A DNA stretch of 10,369 nt, taken from an uncultured Fretibacterium sp. (GTDB taxonomy: Bacteria; Synergistota; Synergistia; Synergistales; Aminobacteriaceae). The DNA is taken from positions 1 to 10,369 of the forward strand of contig NZ_CALIAA010000312.1 in assembly GCF_938040765.1 (NCBI RefSeq). The letters are read 5' to 3'. The notes beneath the pieces are model-generated. The model was given only the letters and a program-made list of their open reading frames with translations, was not told the origin of the DNA and searched no databases. This document shows positions 1 through 5,214 of the stretch, piece after piece. A program made the position numbers and the translations under genes. How positions within the stretch are numbered: position 1 is the stretch's first letter; each line of letters opens with the position of its first letter.

Positions 1-754
1 AGCCGTAGTTGTCGTTGTTTACCTTGAGCCAGAGGGTGTCGTCGATTTTCTCCGGCCAGGTGTCGCGGTCGCCGTTGAAGCGGCGTTCGGCGAAGGCGTC
101 GAGGAAGCGGTTGGCCATCGAGTAGTCGCTCTGACCGACGCTGCCGAGAATGCCGGATGTGGAGGACATCATGACGAAAAGCTCCAGCGGGTCCTCCGCC
201 GTCAACTCATCCAGCAGAATCGCCCTGGCGATTTTGGGAGCCAGGACCCGAGCACAGCGTTCATAGGACTTCTGCAGAACCGGAGCGTCGTCGATCACGC
301 CGGCTGCGTGGACGACTCCGTGCAGCGGACCGCGCGCGGCCCGCTCCCGCGTCAGGACGTCCGCCAGGGGGACGATCACCTCGATCAAGGCGCCCACCGC
401 CCCGGGGTCCATCAGGGGGCAGCCGTTCTTGGCGTACATGACCGGATCGACGACCACGTTTTCGGGGGCATATTGCTTCAGCTTCCCCGCGACGGCCCTC
501 ATGCACACGGGGGTGGAGAGCATCCCCACCTTCACGGCATCCGCCCCGATATCCTCGAAGACCGCGTCCATCTGCTTCTCGATCATGTCCGGCGTCACGT
601 CCTGGATGGCGATCACCCGGCTGGTGTTCTCCGCCACCACCGATACGACGACGCTCATGCCGAAGACCCCATGGGCCGAGAACGTCTTGAGGTCGGCCTG
701 GATTCCCGCTCCGCCGCTGCAATCGGAGCCCGCTACGGTCAACACTTTACGCAT
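1..754 (-). CDS. thiD: Chimeric ORF: ThiD N-terminal half fused in frame to a PKS-type ketoreductase C-terminal part (open at left edge)
   Basis: I translated this frame by hand: 251 codons without a stop, running off the window edge. Residues 1-135 are ThiD, the kinase that phosphorylates HMP and HMP-P in thiamine pyrimidine synthesis. They include VAGSDCSGGAGIQADLKTF (8-26), KVGML (75-79) and VVVDPVMYAKNG (100-111). Where ThiD should continue with a TPN-x-PEA-like motif and its ATP-binding, catalytic half, the frame instead reads RGPLHGVVHAAGV (141-153), SSTSG (197-201) and VGQSDYSMAN (206-215). These are the central and catalytic Ser/Tyr/Asn motifs of a polyketide-synthase ketoreductase (KR). 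The KR lacks its N-terminal GGxGxxG NADP-binding part. The start is ATG at 754, with Shine-Dalgarno AGGGAGG at 763-769 and an 8-nt spacer. As written, neither enzyme is complete, so I expect no activity. It is either an assembly or amplification chimera or a true recombinant; the sequence alone cannot decide. Confidence 0.88.
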   Translation of the reverse strand, partial: MRKVLTVAGSDCSGGAGIQADLKTFSAHGVFGMSVVVSVVAENTSRVIAIQDVTPDMIEKQMDAVFEDIGADAVKVGMLSTPVCMRAVAGKLKQYAPENVVVDPVMYAKNGCPLMDPGAVGALIEVIVPLADVLTRERAARGPLHGVVHAAGVIDDAPVLQKSYERCARVLAPKIARAILLDELTAEDPLELFVMMSSTSGILGSVGQSDYSMANRFLDAFAERRFNGDRDTWPEKIDDTLWLKVNNDNYG

Positions 755-774
755 GGCAAGGACCTCCCTGCTCG

Positions 775-815
775 AAAATTGAAGGGCGCCTTTCCACAAC
801 AGGAAAGCGCCCTTC
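775..815 (-). terminator. Hairpin plus U-tract between the TPP aptamer and thiD (likely riboswitch terminator)
   Basis: Read on the minus strand, arm 815-802 pairs with 795-781 around a 6-nt loop. The stem is 14 bp with one bulged G and is followed by AAUUUU (780-775). It sits between the TPP aptamer and the thiD Shine-Dalgarno, where the expression platform of a transcription-terminating riboswitch belongs. Binding of thiamine pyrophosphate would favour termination. The U-tract is short, so a mixed or translational mechanism is possible. I did not find a clear antiterminator strand by eye. Confidence 0.75.
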
Positions 816-834
816 TTCGTGACGACACACATCT

Positions 835-918
835 CTGCTTCCCTACGCCGGTATTAGCCGACAGGTTCAAGGGGTCAGGTTTTAACCTTCTCAACGCACT
901 TCAGTTCCCCCACAAACG
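835..918 (-). promoter_or_regulatory. TPP (thi-box) riboswitch aptamer
   Basis: The minus strand shows the conserved thi-box core in order. GGGGG (911-907) pairs with CCCC (874-871). GAAC and GTTGAGA (895-889) stand in for the usual GC-CTGAGA motif. Then come TTGAACCTG (870-862), the TAATAC loop region and CCGGCGTAGGGAA (851-839), close to the family consensus. A short P1 can form between UUUGU upstream (916-912) and GCAGA (838-834). The aptamer lies downstream of a good promoter and upstream of a hairpin and thiD, as expected for feedback control of thiamine synthesis by thiamine pyrophosphate. The exact ends are approximate. Confidence 0.93.
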
Positions 919-939
919 ATATTCTTTTGTATGAATTTC

Positions 940-968
940 ATTTTAGGCCGGCGCCGGGCCGAAGTCAA
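940..968 (-). promoter_or_regulatory. Sigma70-type promoter of the thiD riboswitch transcript
   Basis: On the minus strand, -35 TTGACT (968-963) and -10 TAAAAT (945-940) are separated by exactly 17 bp. The expected start near 933 lies about 15 nt before the riboswitch aptamer. The spacer is almost entirely G/C and contains the perfect palindrome CCGGCGCCGG (948-957). Confidence 0.8.
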
Positions 969-976
969 GCGCGCGA

Positions 977-1000
977 TATCCGCAATAGATCGGGCGGATA
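977..1000. repeat. Inverted repeat TATCCGC-N10-GCGGATA between divergent promoters (possible operator)
   Basis: TATCCGC (977-983) and its exact reverse complement GCGGATA (994-1000) are separated by 10 bp, a centre-to-centre distance of 17 bp. It lies between the -35 boxes of the divergent thiD and xerC promoters, a usual place for a dimeric regulator site. No regulator gene is visible in the window, and 7-bp arms can arise by chance, so the operator role is inference. Confidence 0.45.
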
Positions 1001-1006
1001 CCGCTC

Positions 1007-1034
1007 TTGAGTTTGTACTCAAACCTGATAATAT
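1007..1034 (+). promoter_or_regulatory. Promoter of xerC-hslVU, with a palindrome over the -35 box
   Basis: -35 TTGAGT (1007-1012) and -10 TAATAT (1029-1034) have a 16-bp spacer, and TG at 1026-1027 gives an extended -10. The expected start lies about 7 nt beyond the -10, at or next to the A of the xerC ATG (1042). The transcript would therefore be nearly leaderless, which agrees with the absence of a Shine-Dalgarno. TTGAGT-TTGT-ACTCAA (1007-1022) is a perfect 6-bp inverted repeat overlapping the -35 and could be an operator. Confidence 0.65.
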
Positions 1035-1041
1035 TTGAAAA

Positions 1042-1938
1042 ATGGACGCAAAGACGATAGACGGCGCCATCGGCGCCTTTTTGGCGCATATCGGCAGCAG
1101 GACCGCTTCCGAACATACGCTGACCAATTATGCGGTGGACCTGAAGCAGTTTTCGGAGTATCTGGCGGGTCGGTCCCTATCGGACGTCGGCCTTGTGGAC
1201 CCTGCGGTCCTGCGCGCCTACCTCCGGGAACTGTCCGGGTGGGGCTATGCCCGGACGACGATATCCCGCAAGCTCTCCTCCCTGCGCGGCCTCTTCTCCT
1301 TTCTGAGGGAGCGCGGCGTCCTGGACAGGGACCCGGCCCGCGCCCTGCGCGGCCCCTCGGCCCCCCGGGGGCTGCCGAAGGCCCTCTCGGAGGAGGCCGT
1401 GAACCGGATGCTCGAGATGGCCTCGGAGAGCGAGTCCCCCGTCCGGGACACGGCCGTCATGGAGCTGCTCTATGGGTGCGGACTTCGGGTGTCGGAGCTG
1501 ACGGGGCTCAGGTGGGCGGACGTGGACCTTCAGGAACGCTGGATCGTCGTCCTGGGCAAGGGGGACAAGGAAAGGCGCGTGCCCTTCGGCGGCTGTGCGC
1601 AGAGGGCGCTCGAGCGGCTTGGGGCGCAGCGTGACCCGGCGGAGCCCTACGTCTTTTCGGGACGCGGGGGCAAGGCCCTCACGGTCCGGACGGTGCACCG
1701 CATCGTCACGACCCTGGCCGGACGCGCGGGGCTGAAGGGCGTGACGCCCCACGTCCTGCGCCACAGCTGTGCGACGCACCTGGTGGAGCGGGGGGCGTCG
1801 CTGAAGTTCGTGCAGGAATTCCTGGGGCACGAGAGCCTCTCCACGACGCAGATCTACCTCACCATCAGCGCGTCCTGGATGAAGGAGAGCTACGCCTCGG
1901 CCCATCCCCGGGCCAAGGTCGGCGGGGACGCCCCGTGA
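1042..1938 (+). CDS. xerC: Tyrosine recombinase XerC-like
   Basis: This is a 298-residue tyrosine recombinase of the XerC/XerD family, which resolves chromosome dimers at dif sites near the terminus with FtsK. Residues 5-95 form the SAM-like core-binding domain (HTLTNYAVDLKQFSEYL). The catalytic domain carries the full set: Arg149 in CGLRVSELTGLRW, Lys173 in GKGDKERRVP, His237 and Arg240 in HVLRHSCATHL, His263 in LGHESLSTTQIY, and the nucleophile Tyr272. The length is normal for Xer proteins, and xerC directly before hslV-hslU matches the known xerC(codV)-clpQ-clpY arrangement. This makes it the housekeeping copy and not a mobile-element integrase. The C-terminal tail after Tyr272 is a little unlike the usual THL form. 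The start is ATG at 1042, with no Shine-Dalgarno and probably a leaderless message. XerC versus XerD cannot be settled from motifs; operon context favours XerC. Confidence 0.93.
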   Translation: MDAKTIDGAIGAFLAHIGSRTASEHTLTNYAVDLKQFSEYLAGRSLSDVGLVDPAVLRAYLRELSGWGYARTTISRKLSSLRGLFSFLRERGVLDRDPARALRGPSAPRGLPKALSEEAVNRMLEMASESESPVRDTAVMELLYGCGLRVSELTGLRWADVDLQERWIVVLGKGDKERRVPFGGCAQRALERLGAQRDPAEPYVFSGRGGKALTVRTVHRIVTTLAGRAGLKGVTPHVLRHSCATHLVERGASLKFVQEFLGHESLSTTQIYLTISASWMKESYASAHPRAKVGGDAP

Positions 1939-1947
1939 GGCCGGCCC

Positions 1948-2559
1948 GTGGAACCGGAACATACAGGGATATACGACGGCAGCGATAAAGAGAAAACGGC
2001 AGCGGAAGCTGCGGAAAGGATGAGGACACTGTTTAAGGGAACGACCATCGTGTGCGTCCGCTCGGGAGATAGGGTGGCCATGGCCGGGGACGGCCAGGTG
2101 ACCCTGGGAAGCCAGATCGTCAAGTCGGGGGCGCGGAAGGTGCGCCGCCTCTTCAACGGAAAAATTTTGACGGGTTTCGCGGGCAGCACCGCCGACGCCA
2201 TGACCCTGCTCGAGCGGTTCGAGAACCGTCTGGAGCAGGAGAAGGGCGATCTGATGAAGGCAGCCGTCAAGCTGGTTAGGGAGTGGCGCACGGACAAAGC
2301 GCTGCGCCGCCTCGAGGCGATGATGCTGGCGGCGGATTCCAGGCTTACCCTGCTGCTCAGCGGGGCGGGGGACATCCTGGAGCCGGAGGGCAACGCGGCG
2401 TCCATCGGGTCGGGGTCCGGTTATGCCCTGGCCGCGGCGCGGGCGTTCTGCGAGGGGACGGACTGGCCGCCCGAGCGCATCGCCAAACGGGCCATCGAGC
2501 TGGCCTCGGAGATCTGCATTTACACGGACAACGTGGTGACGCTGGAGGTGCTGGAATGA
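1948..2559 (+). CDS. hslV: ATP-dependent protease subunit HslV (ClpQ)
   Basis: This is the peptidase subunit of the HslUV (ClpYQ) protease, a double-hexamer threonine peptidase of the proteasome family. Numbered from the GTG at 1948 it has 203 residues. The mature enzyme should begin at Thr32 in GTTIVCVRSGD. Other family motifs are MAGDGQVTLG (45-54), GARKVRRLF (61-69), GFAGSTADA (76-84), IGSGSGYALAAARA (153-166) and ICIYTDN (189-195). The start is uncertain. GTG 1948 has GAGG at a 7-nt spacing, overlapping the xerC stop. ATG 2020 gives 179 residues, the usual family length, with a 7-residue propeptide, but only an adjacent GGAAAGG. The codons between 1948 and 2020 are poorer in G/C than the rest, which favours 2020. 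I give the longer frame. The stop overlaps the hslU start (ATGA). Identity is secure. Confidence 0.95.
   Translation: MEPEHTGIYDGSDKEKTAAEAAERMRTLFKGTTIVCVRSGDRVAMAGDGQVTLGSQIVKSGARKVRRLFNGKILTGFAGSTADAMTLLERFENRLEQEKGDLMKAAVKLVREWRTDKALRRLEAMMLAADSRLTLLLSGAGDILEPEGNAASIGSGSGYALAAARAFCEGTDWPPERIAKRAIELASEICIYTDNVVTLEVLE
2544..2548 (+). promoter_or_regulatory. Ribosome binding site that fixes the hslU start
   Basis: GGAGG lies inside the end of hslV, 7 nt before ATG 2556. It supports translational coupling of hslU to hslV and excludes the long in-frame extension upstream, which is only hslV read in another frame. Confidence 0.85.
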
Positions 2560-3956
2560 CGCCCCGTTTGGAGTCCGCCCTGACGCCCTCCCGGGTGATC
2601 GAGTATCTGGACCGCTATATCGTAGGTCAGGAAAAGGCCAAGCGCGCGGTGGCGGTGGCGCTTCGCAACCGCCTGCGCCGCAGGTTGCTCCCGCCTGAGA
2701 TGGCGCGCGAGGTCATGCCCAAAAACATCCTGATGGTGGGGCCGACGGGCGTGGGGAAGACTGAAATAGCCCGGCGTCTGGCGACGCTGGTTCATGCCCC
2801 CTTCATCAAGGTCGAGGCCACGAAGTTCACGGAGGTGGGGTATGTGGGACGGGACGTGGAGTCCATGATCCGCGACCTCGTCGAGTTTGCCGTGACCATG
2901 GTGCGCAGGCGGATGCTGGAGGACGTCCAGGGCCCCGCTCTGGAGCGGGCGGAGCAGCGTTTGGTCGATGTCCTACTGCCCAGGAGCGAAAAGAAATTCT
3001 CCGTCCCCGATTTCATGAAGGTGTTCGGGGCAGGGGCCGATACGGAGGAGGAACGTCCCGCCGAGGAGGAGCACGGGCAGGAGACGACCCGGGCCAAGCT
3101 CCTGGCGATGCTGCGGGATGGGCGACTGAACGACCGCGAGGTCGACGTCGAGGTCTCGGACAACTCGGCGGCCATTCCCGTCCTGGGCGGCGCCGGGATG
3201 GACTCCGTGGGAATCAACCTGAACGAGATGCTCAGCGGAATCCTGCCCAAGAGGTCGAAGAAGCGCCGGATGAAGGTAGGGGAGGCCCTGAGGGTTTTTC
3301 AGGGTGAGGAGGCCGAGAAGCTGATAGACTCGGACGCCCTCGCGCAGGAGGCATTGGAGAAGGTCCAGGAGGACGGCATCGTCTTTCTGGACGAGCTGGA
3401 CAAGGTCGTCGCCAGGGGAGGGGCCGGCGGTCCCGACGTGAGCCGCGAGGGGGTGCAGCGGGACCTCCTTCCGATCGTCGAGGGGTCGGTCGTTCAGACC
3501 CGCTACGGCCCGGTCAGGACGGACCACATCCTCTTCATCGCGGCCGGCGCCTTCAGCGGCGTAAAACCGTCCGACCTGATCCCCGAGCTCCAGGGGCGCT
3601 TTCCCATCCGTGTTGAGCTCCAGCCCCTGTCCTGGGAGAACCTTCAGCAGATATTGACGGAGCCGGAGAACAGCCTCCTGAAACAGTACAGCGCCCTGAT
3701 CGCCACCGAGGGGACGGAGCTGTGTTTCACGGAGGACGCGACCCGCGAGATCGCGGAACTGGCCAGCCGTATGAACGCGGAGATGGAGGACATCGGGGCG
3801 CGTCGACTGCACACGATGCTCGAGCAGCTGCTCGAGGAGATCAGCTTCAGCGTCTGCGATGCGCCGACGGAACGAATCGAGATCGACGCGGACATGGTCC
3901 GGGAACGGCTGAACGGGTTGGTCGAGGACAGGGATATCCGCCGTTACCTTCTCTAG
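2556..3956 (+). CDS. hslU: HslU (ClpY) AAA+ unfoldase ATPase of the HslUV protease
   Basis: This 466-residue protein is the ring ATPase that unfolds substrates and feeds them into HslV. It shows N-terminal YIVGQEKAKRAVAVALRNR (21-39), Walker A GPTGVGKT (62-69), pore loop GYVGRD (95-100), and an inserted I-domain of about 110-243 with an acidic Glu-rich stretch near 164-173. Walker B is IVFLDE (275-280), followed by GPDVSREGVQRDLLPIVEG (292-310), arginine-finger-region LQGRFPIRVEL (345-355), and sensor 2 GARRLHT (414-420). It ends in DIRRYLL, close to the usual C-terminal tail that docks into HslV. Length and motif order are normal. It overlaps hslV by 4 nt (ATGA), fitting equal expression of a two-part complex. 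No codY follows, unlike in Firmicutes; the transcript ends at a strong terminator. Confidence 0.97.
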   Translation: MTPRLESALTPSRVIEYLDRYIVGQEKAKRAVAVALRNRLRRRLLPPEMAREVMPKNILMVGPTGVGKTEIARRLATLVHAPFIKVEATKFTEVGYVGRDVESMIRDLVEFAVTMVRRRMLEDVQGPALERAEQRLVDVLLPRSEKKFSVPDFMKVFGAGADTEEERPAEEEHGQETTRAKLLAMLRDGRLNDREVDVEVSDNSAAIPVLGGAGMDSVGINLNEMLSGILPKRSKKRRMKVGEALRVFQGEEAEKLIDSDALAQEALEKVQEDGIVFLDELDKVVARGGAGGPDVSREGVQRDLLPIVEGSVVQTRYGPVRTDHILFIAAGAFSGVKPSDLIPELQGRFPIRVELQPLSWENLQQILTEPENSLLKQYSALIATEGTELCFTEDATREIAELASRMNAEMEDIGARRLHTMLEQLLEEISFSVCDAPTERIEIDADMVRERLNGLVEDRDIRRYLL

Positions 3957-4015
3957 CGTTTTTACGAATACGGATAACGGGTACGCGTCGGATATTGGCG
4001 GACCGTCGAAAAGCG

Positions 4016-4043
4016 AACCCCCCGCTCATGAGCGGGGGGTTTT
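4016..4043. terminator. Bidirectional intrinsic terminator between hslU and tRNA-Cys
   Basis: Positions 4016-4041 are a perfect 26-nt palindrome: AACCCCCCGCTC, then its complement GAGCGGGGGGTT around the centre, followed by TTTT (4040-4043) on the plus strand. On the minus strand it is followed by TTCGCTTTT. It can end hslU transcripts from the left and the tRNA-Cys transcript from the right. Confidence 0.88.
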
Positions 4044-4074
4044 GTAATGTAACGGACTGTGCCGGATTGTCTGC

Positions 4075-4148
4075 TGGAGGCGGCACCCAGATTCGAACTG
4101 GGGATAAAGGATTTGCAGTCCTCTGCCTTACCGCTTGGCTATGCCGCC
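4075..4148 (-). tRNA. tRNA-Cys (GCA)
   Basis: The minus strand folds as a complete 74-nt cloverleaf. The acceptor GGCGGCA pairs with TGCCGCC; the D stem is GCC/GGC. The anticodon stem GAGGA/TCCTT carries the loop CTGCAAA, with anticodon GCA at 4116-4114. The T stem CCCAG/CTGGG carries TTCGAAT, the discriminator is U, and CCA is encoded (4077-4075). It lies about 60 nt downstream of tdh on the same strand and faces the shared terminator. I see no convincing promoter of its own in the AT-rich stretch just upstream, so read-through from tdh is possible. Confidence 0.97.
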
Positions 4149-4169
4149 TTTTTCAAGGAACAACAAAAG

Positions 4170-4197
4170 AATAAAGACATTGATAACAAGCTTTATT
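4170..4197. repeat. AT-rich inverted repeat between tdh and tRNA-Cys
   Basis: AATAAAG (4170-4176) and CTTTATT (4191-4197) are perfect complements with a 14-nt loop. On the minus strand the hairpin is followed by a T-rich tract (CTTTTGTTG). It might weakly end tdh transcription before the tRNA, but the stem is all A/T except one pair and would be unstable. The 60-nt gap is strikingly AT-rich compared with the genes on either side. Confidence 0.3.
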
Positions 4198-4208
4198 GTA
4201 CTAAAAAA

Positions 4209-5162
4209 TCAGTTCGGCGTCAAGGAACTCGCTGCGTCCGGCACGCGCGCCAACATGTCCCGAGTCATGGCGTCGAGGTCGTAACGGGGGGCGAACCCCC
4301 ACTCCTCGCGTGCCGCGGAGCAGTCCAGGGAGTTGGGCCAGGAATCCGCGATGGCCTGACGCACGGGGTCCACGTCGTAGTCCAGCCTGAAGTCCGGCAG
4401 CACCTTACGGATGGATGCCGCGATCCCCTCGGGGTCGAAGCTCATGGCGGAGATGTTGAAGGCGCAGCGGTGGCGCAGCCGCGCGGGGTCGGCCTCCATC
4501 AGGCGCACCACCGCGTCGAGCGCATCCGGCATGTACATCATGTCCATGAAGCTGCCGGCCCCGATATAACTGGTGTACCGCCCCCTGGCCCGCGCCTCGT
4601 AGTAGATGTGAACGGCATAGTCCGTCGTGCCGCCGCCCGGCAGGGCCTCGTAGGAGATCAGCCCGGGGAAGCGAACCCCGCGGACGTCCAGCCCATACTT
4701 CAGGTGATAGTACTCTCCCAGAAGCTCCCCCGTCACCTTGCTGACCCCGTAGATGGTCGTGGGACGCTGGATCGTGTCCTGCGGGGTACGGTCCGCCGGC
4801 GTGCCGGGGCCGAACGCGGCGATAGAGCTGGGGAAGAATACCGCACAGCCCCGCTCGCGGGCGGCCTCCAACATGTTGTAGGTCCCCCCCATGTTCGTCT
4901 CCCAGAGCTGCTGGGGCCTTTCCTCCCCACGCGCGGAGAGGATGCCCGCCAGGTGCATGACCGTATCGGGCTTGAAGGAATCCAGGAGCGCCGCAACGGC
5001 CTTTCCGTCCCTCACGTCCAACAAAGCGAAGGGGCCCGAATGCCCCTCCTGCGCCCTGAAGTCCGACGCCATGACGTTGGCGTCCCCGTACAGGCCACGC
5101 AGATGCGCCACCAGCTCTGTACCCACCTGGCCGCCGCAGCCCGTCACAAGAATTTTTTTCAT
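4209..5162 (-). CDS. tdh: L-threonine 3-dehydrogenase, SDR/epimerase-type
   Basis: This 317-residue extended short-chain dehydrogenase oxidises L-threonine to 2-amino-3-ketobutyrate with NAD+. The Rossmann motif GCGGQVG (8-14) is followed by an acidic residue after the second strand (MASDF, 31-35). HLAGILSARGE (70-80), the catalytic FPSSIAAFGP (110-119) and Tyr138-x3-Lys142 in YGVSK come next. The substrate-side signatures are those of SDR-type threonine dehydrogenases known from Flavobacterium and vertebrates: RFPGLIS (164-170), PGGGTTDYAV (175-184), MMYMPDAL (208-215), FNISAMSF (235-242) and RQAIADSWP (268-276). These separate it from UDP-glucose epimerases. It is not the zinc-dependent medium-chain Tdh of E. 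coli. It lies 52 nt after kbl, the next enzyme of the pathway, so co-transcription is likely. ATG 5162 has a GAGGGGG Shine-Dalgarno. The stop TGA is at 4211-4209. Confidence 0.94.
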   Translation of the reverse strand: MKKILVTGCGGQVGTELVAHLRGLYGDANVMASDFRAQEGHSGPFALLDVRDGKAVAALLDSFKPDTVMHLAGILSARGEERPQQLWETNMGGTYNMLEAARERGCAVFFPSSIAAFGPGTPADRTPQDTIQRPTTIYGVSKVTGELLGEYYHLKYGLDVRGVRFPGLISYEALPGGGTTDYAVHIYYEARARGRYTSYIGAGSFMDMMYMPDALDAVVRLMEADPARLRHRCAFNISAMSFDPEGIAASIRKVLPDFRLDYDVDPVRQAIADSWPNSLDCSAAREEWGFAPRYDLDAMTRDMLARVPDAASSLTPN

Positions 5163-5180
5163 GGTTCCGCCCCCTCACAT

Positions 5181-5195
5181 CGCCCCGAAGGGGCG
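5181..5195 (-). other. Small GC hairpin between kbl and tdh
   Basis: On the minus strand, CGCCCC-UUC-GGGGCG forms a perfect 6-bp stem with a 3-nt loop. It sits just before the tdh Shine-Dalgarno and is not followed by a U-run. It is not a terminator. It may act as an mRNA-processing or stability element, or modulate translation of tdh relative to kbl. Confidence 0.5.
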
Positions 5196-5214
5196 TTCTT
5201 CCAACCTGCCCGGC

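Noticed and set aside
261..722. Arginine- and glycine-rich minus-strand frame
   Set aside because: It is a shifted frame within the ThiD-KR gene. The other frame gives clear ThiD and KR motifs.
1042..1938. Tyrosine recombinase as a sign of a genomic island or prophage
   Set aside because: It lies in the conserved xerC-hslVU context with Xer length and motifs. There is no duplicated attachment site at the nearby tRNA-Cys and no phage genes.
2283..2555. N-terminal extension of hslU into hslV
   Set aside because: It is hslV read in another frame. The ATG at 2556 has a strong ribosome site, and HslU homology begins there.
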